From Krasilnikovozyma curviuscula (lineage: Eukaryota; Basidiomycota; Tremellomycetes; Cystofilobasidiales; Mrakiaceae): DNA of 64,000 nucleotides. Of this stretch, positions 11,601 through 22,975 are shown piece after piece. Where the stretch lies: assembly GCA_014825775.1 (NCBI GenBank), contig MVAQ01000037.1, positions 1 through 64,000 of the forward strand. Direction: 5' to 3'. The stretch's first letter is position 1, and each line of letters opens with the position of its first letter. The position numbers and the translations under genes were made by a program. Below the pieces are notes generated by a model, which saw only the letters and a list, made by a program, of their open reading frames with translations, was not told the origin of the DNA and did no database searches.

Positions 11601-12970
11601 ACTTGCGGCCCCGTGCGCTCAAGCAGTTGGAATGGGAATGGCAGCAGAATCAGGAATACTGGCTTCAGGGGGTGGATCAGCATTCCAAGCAGCAACTCAA
11701 GTCAACCATATCTGCCTTGACAAGACTGGAACAATTACCACTGGCAACATGACTGTCACAGACCATCACATGTCCCTTGACGCTAGTGATGGCCTTTCCG
11801 AAGAACAAGTTTGGAAGATACTAAAGGTCGTTGAAGGCCAATCTAGCCACCCTCTTGCTCAGGCTATCACCTCTTTCTCCGACTCGTTGACTGGTTCTCT
11901 GTCTGAAAATTACCATCTTGCCACCAGTGAAGAACTCGCTGGTAAAGGAATGACCGCTACTATGTCCAATAGCACCGACGAAAGGATCTATCAGCTCTGG
12001 ATCGGCAATGAGCGCTTACTCCTGGAAGCAGGATTGGGAAACCTTCCTCTCAATATTCTACCCACTGTCAAGAGGTGGAGGAGTGAAGCCAAGTCGGTCG
12101 TCTTCATCGGGCTTCAAATACCAAATAATGCTCTCAAAGTCATCGCCGTCATCGCCGTTGCAGACCCTCCTCGACAAGAGGCGAAGGATATTGTCAAGTC
12201 TCTTCAATCTCGAGGCCAGACTGTTTGGATGGTCACTGGTGATGTTAACGATACCGCTGAAGCAGTGGCAGCTCAAGTTGGAATCCCCAAGAACAACGTC
12301 AGGTCTGGACTGATGCCGGAAGGTAAAGGTGAGGTTATTAAGGAACTTCAGAATGAAGTGCATAGAGATGGTAGATTTTGGGGTATCGGTGGGCGAGAAA
12401 GAGCTTCTACGGTACTGTTTGTTGGTGGTGAGCTCTTCTATATTCTCACTGCCACTTTGTCAACCATTCTCACCCTTTACGCAATTTTAGATGGTCTGAA
12501 TGATTCAATTCCTATCGCTCAGGCTGATATTGGAGTAGCGATGTCTCACGGGTCAGAAGTCACCATCGCCCTCGCTGATTTCGTCCTGCTCAATTCATCC
12601 CTCAAAGGATTGTCACAGCTATTGAACATCTCAAGAAAAGTCTACAAGTACGTTCGTTTACATAGAATCTCCTGTGTTGCCCAGATTACTCACCAAACCT
12701 CTTTGGATTTTATTGCTTCTCTCACAGCCGACAAAAGCTGAACTTTGCTTGGGCTTTGTTGTTCAATAGTAAGCATCATAATTGGGTTTTGGCTTGAATG
12801 TGCTCTCTTTAACTTACAATCCATTTCTAGTGGTCTGCATTCCGCTCGCTGCGGGAGCGTTCTTTCCCCTAGGTCACACCCGTCTGTCGCCAGTTTGGTC
12901 CGCTTTGGCGATGGCTCTGTCAAGCACCAGTGTCGTCTGTAGCTCTTTGGCGCTGCGTTGGGGACTCTAA
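8683..12970 (+). CDS. CCC2: Copper-transporting P1B-type ATPase (Ccc2/ATP7-like)
   Basis: About nine exons encode roughly 1,250 residues. The N-terminus carries up to four heavy-metal-associated modules: NMHCPSC, GMTCSAC (its codons joined across the 9265-9344 intron), GMTCSAC again (near 9600) and a weaker VFCKEC. Then come membrane helices, the actuator motif TGES (near 11160), the ion-binding CPC helix (SCPCGIG, near 11590), the phosphorylation motif DKTGT (11720), the SSHPLA nucleotide-binding motif and the hinge GDGLND, formed by splicing near 12424/12493. CPC plus SSHPLA marks the copper P1B class. Family members pump Cu+ into the late Golgi to load multicopper oxidases such as ferroxidases and laccases. 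The ATG follows an acceptor-like ttccag; an upstream GTG frame is not a start. Yeast Ccc2 is shorter, with fewer metal-binding domains. Confidence 0.95.
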
Positions 12971-13730
12971 ATTTTTATTCTTTTGTGTATATGGATGCTA
13001 TTAATTGCTCTCTCGCCGTTCAAGCTCCATATTCTTACTATTATTTTACAGCCTAAGTCATCCGTATTTGTTCTTCTTGCATCTTCTTGCCATACTGCGC
13101 CTTCTTGTCGTATTCATTCTCCTTGTATAGGTATCACTTGCTTGCAGCCATTTCCTCCATAATTAGCATTCGTACTATAGCAGCCTACCCACTTCAGTAT
13201 CATAATCGATGTTTTTTCCCCTTCGTTGAGAGCTTCCTATCATCACCGTGATGAGGTTGTGTAATGTGGAGCGTACGCGACTGTCTGCTTTGCTAGGTAC
13301 TCCGTCTCTGCCAATACTGCAAGCTCCGAGAAGGTCTTACGATGATTTCATAATAGTTACATCTCTTACCAACAGCATTGCATTGTATTTACGGACTTCT
13401 TTTGATTAGGAATTCTGCTATATGTTAGATGTTTCTTTTATGAAGGCGATGACCATAGCGTTCGTTGGAAAAACAAACATTTGGTCCTGCTGCAATAGCA
13501 ATCAGTTCCTGAGAGTCTCAGACCTACTGGCATTCATTCTTAAAATTCTCGTTCATTTATACTTTGCCTTTCTCCCATTTTTGGAATGCTATGTATTTTG
13601 GTGTTCTGACCGCGTTGCTCGCTTTCTGTCGCGGCTCGAGCCACACTGAAACGAAGACTTGGGCAAACTCCCTTTTTCATATCGGCTGGCGATTGTTCTG
13701 TGTTAGAACATCTCAAGCTGCTGGCTTCCA
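12971..13730. other. Intergenic, no gene seen
   Basis: AT- and pyrimidine-rich 760 bp holding the ATPase 3' flank and the promoter of the TBC gene. Short frames in both directions lack motifs and are interrupted within 100 codons. Confidence 0.5.
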
Positions 13731-16700
13731 ATGGCAAAGCCTTCCAATGGCTCCACTGAGGAGGACCTGTGAGCTTTCCTGTATCTTTTTCTCGTACGCG
13801 AACGTCGCTGACTTGACGTGACCCGTTGGGTGGTCGAATGAAATAGGCTGCACCTTTGGGAATCAATGTTTGATGTCTCCCCCAATTCTGAACCCAAGGT
13901 GGAAATCAACTCACTGAGAAGATTAGCAAAGTCAGGTCAGTCCAGCCAGCGAAAAAAACGAGGTTGTGCTGCGAGTACTTTTGTGGCTTATTTTTATGCT
14001 TGAACCCGCCTTTCTCCTGCTCAGGTATCCCATCTTCTCCAAAACACTTCAGGCCAACAGCATGGTCAATTTTATTGGGGTCGTTGAGTAACACGAAGGC
14101 TGAATGGAGCGGTGAGAGGAAAAGTGGGCGCGCGAAATATCGTGACTTTGCGAAGAAGTTTCTGGGAGAGGTTGCTACTTCTGGCGTCGTGAGTAATGAA
14201 AGGAGATTAAAGAGATCAGTTCGGAGGCTGATTCAAGATGTTGGTTTCTTGCAGCCGACTACACCTTTGTCGTCCAACGACAAACTGTTGGTTTCGATCT
14301 CGCAGGACGTCCAACGAACTCAGGGTCACCTTGACTTCTTCAAACAACCTACACATTCATCTTCAACATTATCAGCGTCATCCTCTACTCGACCAGCAGC
14401 TATGGAACGGCAGCCTTCAGATCTACCAGACGGGGACACAGTCACCACCAAGAACATCCTTAAACAACGCCTCCTCACTTTGGCAGCAACGACTCGAATC
14501 CAGAGACCATTTCTAGCCAAAGTTGACGTTCATGTTGCCAACAATCAATCTGAGAACAATATCGAGCCACCAAGTCCCAACCCCAGTATTCAGTCGGATG
14601 GAACAGTTCGCCAAGCAGGAGCACAAACTCCCCCTGCTGCATTGTATGCAGACCTTCCATCACTATCTTTAACAGTATCTCCACCTTCAATATCACCTAT
14701 GAAACGAGGGACAACACCGCATTCCTTGTCATCTACGGCCTACCCAACATCAATTCCTTCCATCGCTATGCAACCTCCCACTCCAACCTCAACCCAAGCC
14801 GATCTCCACTCAGACTGCCTTATCAGAATTCTCTACATCTTCTCGCTTATGCACTCGCATCTACCCTACACCCAAGGCTTCTCTGAAATCTTGGCTCCGA
14901 TGTACTGGGTCTTCGCATCCGGAGGTAGTGAAGACGATTCATTTGAGACGGAATACGCAGAGGAAGACTCGTTCTGGGCGTTTGTTGGGTTGATGAGTGA
15001 AGTTGGAGATGTCGTCACTGGAAGTGGAGCGGCGACGAATTGGGAAGATGAAACACAGACCGCAAGCGGTACGGAGAGGGATATCAGATGGGCCATGAGG
15101 AGGCTGAGCAAAAGATTAAAGTGGGCTGATGATATTGTAAGTTTCAATTTTTCTACTTTGGCCAAAATGCCTTGATGCTCACCTCGGTTTTACATTTTCC
15201 AGCTCTGGGAAGACTTGAAGAGAAAGAATCTGGACCCCTCTTCACCATTTTATAGTTATCGATGGATTGCTGTTCTGCTCTCTCAGGACTTCCCAGTTCG
15301 TTGCATTACCCTCATATTCCACTCAGCGAACTTGTGCACTAACGAATAGACTGTCTGCTCTGTTTTCTAGTTGGAAACCATCGTGCGAATATGGGACTCA
15401 ATTCTTTCTGAACCAGTAACAACTAGATCAGGTTCGCCTAAGCTCGACTTCCTTATCGACATCTGTACCGCCATGATACTCCTTCAACGAAAACACCTCA
15501 TTGCAGCTGGTGGCCGATCAATTCAACATCCCCCCAGAGGACTCTGGACAGAAACCGAATTCGAGCAAGACCAATTTGGACCAGCCTTCGTCGAAGGTAT
15601 GACAATACTGCAGAACTATCCGTTGGAACGAGTTGGGGTGGAGAGAATTCTAAAGCTGGCGTTAGAATCGAGAGAGCGACGGATGCTGTCTGAACTCAGT
15701 GGTGATGGCCCGGAGGAAGACGATGTCTTCAAGCCACCTTCCAAAGGAGCAACAGTTGTCTCGAGCTTGGCTGAAGCGAGGAAGCGGTTCTTTGCCTCTC
15801 AGAACCAACCACCGCCTGTCGTACCTGAACCCCTCGCGCTCGATCAAGCAGAAACGATAAGTGAATTTGGTGGAATTGAGAAGAGTCCGAGTGCTCCAGG
15901 TGCAGCTTCAACTTACTTCTCCCGGTGGTCAACAAAGCTGTCCGAGAGTGATGCTGCCGCTGCCGCATTTAAAGCCTCCTCCAACCTCACTGCAGCAGCA
16001 CTTCTAAGATATGGCGCCTCAACATCCTCCGCTTCAGGTGGTGATGGTGAAGAATTAGTTCCAGGTCGTGCTCGATCGTTCTCCAAAGATAGCGTCTCTG
16101 ACAGATTTCCAGAAGAGGTTTTAGTCCCACAAGCTGGTGGCCTCATGCCTTCACCAATTACTGCTCATCAACGCAGTTCTTCACCCCGACCCGAATTTGG
16201 CGACCCACCTCCGGAGACAGACGGACTCCAGAAACGAAACAGTGGTGAATTCCCCCTTACACCAACTCGACCGTCGCCCAACAAGCGAATGAGTCTTCAA
16301 GAACGACTGGCTCTCACAACGGCTACATTGCCAGCGTCCCACCTCCCACTCAACAACGCGACCCCAGGGATGCCGTTTTCAGCAACCACCTCGACACCGT
16401 CTTCAGTCGGTGTAATCAACTCGCCGTCGAGTGGTGGTCCAAAACCCCTGCTTCTCAGTCATTCTGCTCGACCAGCCAGTCTGCTGAGTCCCAGCGCAAC
16501 ACCCGTTTCGCTTCCTTCCGCAGGACCGAACAGACCACCGTGGGCTAGTGGTAGAAGATCACCATCGATGTCGTCTCGAGCAGGATCACCACCGGACAGG
16601 GCATCGAGTCCGTTCCTCTCAGATGCAGAAGGAAGTGTCGTTGTTCCAATAGGTGCTCGGTCAAATCGATCGAGTATGGATGAAGGCTCAACACCAAAGT

Positions 16701-17731
16701 TCCTCAAGACAATGCCTGGGATGTCTCTTGCGGCTCTGAGATTGAGGGACAACACACCTGGTTCCCCCTCGAAAAAATTAACTGGAGATGACAACTTCAC
16801 CCGACCGCTTCCTAGATCACCGGCGCGGAGATCAATATATTCTGACTCTGAAGGCGGCAATGAGAACGGAAATGAGAATAGGAAAGGTACTTGGCCGACG
16901 ACAGGTTCCAGTGTTGGAGGAAGCGACTCGGAGAGTAGGCGATCGGATAACGAGTCGGTGAAGTCGGCGGGTTGGACGATGGTTGATGACACCAGTAAAC
17001 CAACACGGCCGTCAATTATCACTCAAGGCTGGACTCCAAAAGCTCAACCAATAGTGGAAGCTTCTCCTATCAGTGAAATCCGAAGCGATCCCAGCACTGG
17101 CCCTCCTCGAACTGGCGGAGTCAACGGAGTCGTTAAATACAGTCTTCGCGATGAGCCCATTAGTGCTCCTAGTTCAGCTCCCAGTAGTGAAACAGACTCA
17201 ATCAGGTCACCTTCTTCATCGATATCAAGACCCAGGGGTGGTCGTCAACGTACCGCTCGCACCCCATTGAAGCTACGCGACTCTACCTTCGATCCGACAT
17301 TCACCAGCGACTCCCCTGTGGCCCAATCTTTACCAGCATTGGAGTCACCATCTATACTGAACTATATGCTTGACAGTGGTACTTCATCAGCTGTAAAAGC
17401 TGAGGTTCCTCAGGTTCTTCGGCCGCCTCGAGGAAGCAGTGCGCTCAACATCCGACAAGAGCCTGCATTCCCTTCGCCCGACTCAATAGTGTCACCTTCA
17501 CATCGACGCAAAGAAAGTTCAGCGTCTTCAATCTACAACCCTAGTGACAAGCACGAGAGCAGTCCAATCAAGAGGTCCCCGCGGAAACAAAACACCATTA
17601 CGCCCAGCACAAACAGACATTCACGACCCACGTCAGCCGCCATGACCAGTGATGGAGACGGGCTTGCAGACGATGAAGATGATGTGAACAACGGGGTAGA
17701 TATGGATGATCTTTTGGAAAGCTACGAATAG
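13731..17731 (+). CDS. TBC-domain Rab GTPase-activating protein, TBC1D13-like
   Basis: Five exons (13731-13768, 13847-13935, 14025-15136, 15203-15295, 15371-17731) join in phase to give 1,230 residues. The TBC domain opens with LRRLAKSGIP and keeps both catalytic fingers: the arginine finger in ISQDVQRTQ (near 14300) and the glutamine finger in LPYTQGF (near 14860). The later segment SSPFYSYRWIAVLLSQDFP followed by RIWDSI resembles TBC1D13. TBC proteins speed GTP hydrolysis by Rab GTPases in membrane traffic; the Rab partner cannot be inferred here. Two additions are large: a Ser/Thr/Pro-rich insert of roughly 150 residues between the two finger motifs, and a disordered Ser/Pro-rich C-terminal tail of more than 600 residues that is probably phosphorylated. 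The start was chosen because exon 1 (MAKPSNGSTEED) joins in phase to LLHLWESMFDV before the domain. Confidence 0.92.
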
Positions 17732-18109
17732 AAGTCAGGCACGTCATCGTGGTCGCAACCTCCAATGTTAACGATCTTCTTATGAAATAGATACGCTGTT
17801 AGAGATCCAGAGTTCCATTGAAAGAGCAGATGGGACAGTTACTTCTGTTGGCACCAGCACAGCCATTCTAAATACATCATGCTCCCCGCCACTGTGTTCT
17901 TCGATGATTTGCGCAAAACAAGCTCTTGAAATGCCGGTTGGGGTCTCAAATACAGCTCCAAGCTCATTGAAAAAGACTATTATTGCTTCTGTTTCTCTTG
18001 AGATGTGCAAGAACTGCAGGAAGAAGCTATATATCTCTGAAACCAGAATCACACAGTTTCCATTAGTTCTCCTTCACTTACACAGACCATCACTGGAAGA
18101 TGGAGACAC
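17732..18109. other. Convergent intergenic spacer
   Basis: 378 bp between the 3' ends of the TBC gene (+) and the PhzF gene (-). A minus-strand open frame (18052-17780) is present but has no family motif. Nothing else is visible. Confidence 0.45.
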
Positions 18110-19457
18110 TCACATTATCATTTCACCCCACCCAGTCGTCTGACAGACGCTCCTTAAATGCGTCCACCCACCCTCTTCAACCCCATTCTTCCCATCCCAT
18201 AAAACCCCGACCTCTCCACCACGCTGACTGACTTGCCAGCCTTTCAGCTCAGTCCCAACGGGTACGCCGAGCTTGGTGGTGAAGTACGGTGCGAGAAGGC
18301 CTGCATGTGCACTCCCCGTAACGGGGTCCTCCTGGTTTCCTCCAGAAATGACTATGGAGGAAGCGAAGTTTCGGGAAATGAAGGACGGAGAAGATGATGT
18401 TGGAGAGTCAGATGGGATGACGCAATATTGGACGATGAGACGACCAGGCGGTAGCTTATCCTGTAAACACAACAAGAGAGAAAACATTAGAGCGAGGCCA
18501 AGTAAAAAAAAATGGAAAGTCGACAAGAGCTCACCATCACTCGACCGTCAAACTTCATCGCTTCAAGCCCGCCTTTCTCCTCAACCGCCTTCGCATCCAA
18601 CTCGACTAAGATGAATACACCATACCCATACCTCCCAAACTTCTCACCACTGCGATCGCTTACACCTACGAACACGATATCTTCTTCCTTAAGACCGGAG
18701 CACTCGATGAAGAGCAACTTGAGGAGCGCGAGTTCGGCAGAAGGAGGGGGCACGAGATGCGTCGATGGAAGCGTAATTTGAGTCTTGAACTTTAATGGAT
18801 TAGTGGTGTTAAATAGGCGTTTTGCAGTCAATGGACCAGAGATGGCGTGGAGCGTGAGAAAGTCGACGGAGGGGTACGTTGAGAAGATTACATGCGAGAT
18901 TGACATTGTCGCTGATAAGGGAGTCCAATTTCAGTCAACCTTGAGTATTGTATTGACTTCGAAAAGATGACTCACCATGTCCACACAGTTTCGCCTGCGC
19001 TTCAGTTACAACAATCAGTCTTTTCATTCTGTCTAGGGAAGATATCAAGATAAACGCAATCTGACCTCCATATCTGGGGTCCAAAACCTGACATCCCACT
19101 CATCGAACTTGCCTTCCTTCAGCTGGTACGCAAAGGCTACCTCGCTCATGGCCCAGTCAGCTGCTATTGCCTTCATCGTGTCGTCGGGTATGAAGTCGGA
19201 CGAGCGCGAAGGGGGAAAGAGGAAGACCGGGCAACGGTTGCCTGAGAAGTTTGGACGAGAGGGGTGAGGGAAGGCATTAACCTTGGAAGGATTCGAGGGG
19301 GCAAAGGATGAGATAAGCAGATAGGAGGGCAAAGAAAATGAAGGATGGGTAAAGACCAGTAGGAGTGAGTTTAGCAAGAGAGACAAGCTCATTGAGGAAT
19401 TGGAAATAAACTTACGATAGTGTATTTCCATGCTTTACTTGATCCAGTGAGCTGCAT
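18110..19457 (-). CDS. PhzF-family (phenazine biosynthesis-like) isomerase/epimerase
   Basis: Minus-strand spliced gene. Exon 1 (19457-19416) encodes MQLTGSSKAWKYTI and joins an exon beginning near 19281 with VNAF, then FSGN with CPVF. This matches the PhzF N-terminal strand and the FxGNP loop, though the proline is Arg here. WAMSEVAFAY carries the Ser-Glu pair, where the Glu is the general acid/base of the family. The C-terminal half has the signature DPVTGSAHAGL (near 18310) and ends at TGA 18112-18110. The family adopts a two-lobed diaminopimelate-epimerase fold and catalyses isomerisation of small acids in the cytosol. Fungal members are usually uncharacterised and do not imply phenazine production, and no phenazine genes are nearby. 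Divergent to the C2H2 gene at 20422. Confidence 0.9.
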
Positions 19458-20421
19458 TCTGTACACAAAGCCTAGTTTAGTCTGTGTGGTGGGGGGGACG
19501 AAAAAGGAACAAAGAACCGCCTGCGTCAGAGTCCGACGCAAATGGTGCAGTCGAAGATGCAGCCGGATATTTTTGCTTAAGATACTAGTCACCTAGATAG
19601 ACAAAAAGAAAGGTGCGGATATAGCGAGAAAGGTTGAGAAAAAAGACTGTCCTGTAGAAGGAATTTTCTCAGCTGCGTTACACCGTACGACGGTTAATTT
19701 GCATCTCAAAGCTAAGAAGAGCAATCATTGAGCTAGGAAGTGTGAAGGCATAATTCTCAGATAATTTCCAGCTATGAGTACGCTAGATCACAACGCGCCG
19801 GAACTCATGATGTTAGTTTTAAACACGTCTTGTTGCGATAGCCCAGTTCAAAAAACCTGTGACCGCCTCGAAGTAAGCTTCAACCTTCAGATTTCTCTCA
19901 GAGGAGGCCATTCCCCTCTACTGTATCCTCAACTGTTGAATGGGAAAAACGCGAAGCTATGCTGACAATCTGCCACTACGACGCGTGAAACGCGTCCTCT
20001 CCGCAAGCACCTTTAACTTCTTACGATCCACCCCTCCCTCCCCTTTCCCTCTTGAGTTTTCTGCTAGGACAAAACTCAGTCAGAACACACGTTCACACTC
20101 TTCTCTTACCGTTTTCGACCATTAAAAGTATGCCCTGTTATCGCGTGCAGATCCTTCCTGCGAAAATCACTCTAATTGGCTTGAGTGGCGCTCGCAGCAG
20201 AAGACACAGAAAAGGCTCGGGAAAAACGCCCTGTCTTATCAGCAGGTAGCAGTCTCCCCTACAACACGAAGTAAGGTGGTTTTATCAGGTTTGGTGCTGA
20301 CCTCGTCGAGAAATCGACGTGAAACCTTGGGTTCATCGCGCGTTTCACTCGAGCCATTTTTGGCTGCAGGACCCCTCTTGACACTCAACCCCATTAGTCT
20401 CAGCTCAATCTCTCCCTCGAA
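19458..20421. promoter_or_regulatory. Divergent promoter region between PhzF and C2H2 genes
   Basis: About 960 bp between two divergent starts. The clearest element is a pair of MluI cell-cycle boxes at 19981-19995. No protein-coding frame is convincing. Confidence 0.5.
19981..19995. promoter_or_regulatory. Paired MluI cell-cycle boxes (MCB)
   Basis: Two perfect ACGCGT hexamers occur at 19981-19986 and 19990-19995, three bases apart. ACGCGT is the binding core of fungal MBF (Mbp1/Swi6-type) complexes, which drive G1/S transcription. The pair lies about 440 bp upstream of the provisional C2H2 start and about 525 bp upstream of the PhzF start, so either gene could be the target. Function is inferred from sequence alone. 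Confidence 0.5.
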
Positions 20422-21639
20422 ATGGATATTCATAGTGAGAAATTTCTCCCCTTCCCACTGATGCCCTTTCCTAGTACTGACCTACAGCCTGTTCTTTAGG
20501 CTTGATTCATCACGACGATCTGGGTGAGGGTTGCTTTTCTTCTCGGTCGTGGTGCTCGCGAGGCTTATCTCTTGACGTCTCATTTTGAAAAGGTCCCACC
20601 TCAGCATCAGGAGCAGGTATCTTCAGGCCGAATGGACCAGCATCTAATTCACCTGGCAAGCAGTTTCCTAGGCATGGTCACTTTGGTGAAAGCGCCGTAG
20701 ACGACCACGAAAACGATGGCGATTCTCAAAGCGGCACTGAAAGCTTGAATGGAGCTGAGTCGACAACCTCTTCACTACAAAACAGAGATAACACCGCCTC
20801 GATATCATCCTCTTCCAACAGGAAATTCTCCAAGCCAGGATCTCCCGTTGTGTGTCAAGTCGAGGGATGTGGGAAAACGACCTCGACGGCGAGTGAAATG
20901 CGAAAGTACGTATCGCGAAAAAAATATATTTTAAATTGTTCGGTTCCCTTCGCGTGTCAGTCAACAAAACACTACTGACTGTTTTGCTCTTTGCTCAATG
21001 TTTAGACATGTACGATTCATCCATGAGAAGGAACGTAATTGTAAATGTACAGCGAGTGGGTGTAAAAAAGCGTTCAAGACCACGTCTCATTTGAAAAGGT
21101 ACACCCTATGTCGCCACCCCAGTCTCACTTGAATGACACGCTTTTCACGAGATACCTCACAGTGGCTGACCTTTGGCTTTTGTGCTGATTTCTCTACAGA
21201 CATGCAGACCGAGTACATGGTGAGAGAAGGGTATGTCAATGGGACGGGTGTGGGAGGACATTCAAGCATCAGGAAGGGCTGTAAGTTCGACCGCCTCAAC
21301 CATCTCCTATTCAATGGATCGATCGACTGACACTGCTTTCAACTTTCATTATCTTTGAACCCACACAGAAACGCACATCAACTCACGCATACAAAACCCG
21401 TCGCATGTGAATACCCAGGGTGCGACAGAGGCTTTGCTCGAATCGATCTCATGTGCGTCTCTTCATGGCCTTATCTCTCTTCCGTGCTGCGACTGACTCG
21501 TCCGGTTCGCTGCTGTCGTGTCATCCACAGGAAGAAACATATGAAGACGCATCCCGAAACCTCGGATGCGATGATACGCCAGAACTTCGTTCTTGGCCTT
21601 GCGATGGGCGTCGACCAGAGCGTCCGTGGGCGTTGGTAG
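20422..21639 (+). CDS. C2H2 zinc-finger protein with four fingers
   Basis: Spliced gene whose 3' half is clear. Four CX4C-type fingers follow one another across introns: CQVEGCGKT with HVRFIH (near 20860-21020), CTASGCKKAF with HADRVH (near 21060-21210), CQWDGCGRTF with HQLTH (near 21240-21380) and CEYPGCDRGF with HMKTH (near 21410-21550). A tail of about 25 residues ends at TAG 21637-21639. A Ser/Asn/Gly-rich acidic region precedes the fingers (20620-20840). Tandem fingers of this form usually bind DNA as transcription regulators. The 5' end is uncertain: the frame entering the first finger is closed by a stop near 20586, so an upstream exon is needed. ATG 20422 is one candidate, with splice sites between 20430 and 20630 unresolved. 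Upstream MCB boxes hint at cell-cycle control. Confidence 0.75.
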
Positions 21640-22975
21640 CAACCGCCATTACCTGCTTTCACCTTCCTCTTCATCGCATCGTGCAAGGGTATGATCAACC
21701 GGTCTTTTCTTACATATGCACATTCCTAGGCTCCTCTTCGACTCGTTCATTTTCAATGTTGTCCGTACTCTTTAACGGGGTGACGGCGGTTGTTTGAGGG
21801 CGATGGGCGAAAGCCCTCAAACAAATGCGCTCAATCCATGCCACGCACTGTATATAGAATTTCAATCTGCCTCATCTTTGTATCGTATCTAACAATACTG
21901 CCTAAAATATCTCCATGTACATAGACTTTTGTTCACCTCGACGCCACCCCCCAACGAAAGAATTTTACTAATTTCGTCATGTCTTGCGAATTGTGAAACA
22001 CCGACTTGAGATACAAAACAGAGAAATGTAATAAGGCAATACAGTGGCAAGGCTAGCTGGTAACTGTGACAACTGGAACTCACTCTAACGAGCGTAAGTA
22101 AACAGGAGCAGCATAAATGCTCCTTCGAAGGTGAGTGTCCCACCTTTTTTATTTCTAACTGCACGAAAACTGACTCAACTCCTCTGCCTTTCGCAAATTG
22201 GTTGGTGATGATATGTCAGCTCTAGTCGACGATGGAATAAAAGGCTGTTCGGGCGATTGGCGGTTACCCCTTCTACCATCGGCGGTGATTACGAGGAGAG
22301 ATGCGGTTCTTTTCTACCCCTGCCAGGCATATAATGAAATTACATATACTATCACTTGTAAACTTTGAAACCCGACGCTAACTTGTGAAGGCTTCGTTCA
22401 CAGTTATTTGTCTGGTGGACTGGTTGTTGTCAATGCTATGCACACATGTCTATCCTCGAAGAGATTTATGGATAGAGAATGGGGAACTTGAGGAGACCAA
22501 CCTACAAGATCGGCCAGGTTCAACAATTTGGTGATCTTAGTAAAGTTGATGCCTAGAGTGTCCTCGCATATTGGTAGTAAATTTCTCCATCATCGCCGCT
22601 AATTGTCATTCGCTCGTCAGTCAGCAGTAGAGTATACCGCTGCGCGAAATCGTTTCATGTTCTGTTTGTCACTTCTAAACTGGATAATGGCCCGAGATTT
22701 CTGAACACTAGTACAACCAACATCAGTTGGAGAAGTTTGGGATACGATCGCATATATTTTGGTATGGGTGCTTAGCAATTGGACGTAATCGCTTCTTCCC
22801 AATTTTCAGTGTCTTGATCATACAAGGATAACATATTTCGAACTCGTTGTGCTGCAACGAGAGTCCCAACATTTGTCAAAAAATGCCACTAAATTCCAGT
22901 TCACCGAATTTGACATTGATGGCCTGCAGCTTTGCTTGAAACCAAAGCTATCACGGAGTGGATGGAAACCACCCA
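21640..22975. other. Intergenic, contains a 3'-side hairpin
   Basis: 1.3 kb between the C2H2 gene and the MFS gene. A strong inverted repeat lies 150 bp after the C2H2 stop (21790-21824), in the probable 3' UTR. The rest is AT-rich without coding character. Confidence 0.5.
21790..21824. repeat. 12-bp perfect inverted repeat (stem-loop) in the probable 3' UTR
   Basis: TTGTTTGAGGGC (21790-21801) pairs perfectly with GCCCTCAAACAA (21813-21824) across an 11-nt loop. Located about 150 bp downstream of the C2H2 stop, it could form a stable RNA hairpin in the transcript. It could also be a remnant of a small inverted-repeat element, but no target-site duplication is evident. Confidence 0.65.

Noticed and set aside
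17780..18052. 91-codon minus-strand open frame between the TBC and PhzF genes
   Set aside because: No family motif, no ATG-linked promoter, no splice partner, and it lies where two 3' UTRs converge.
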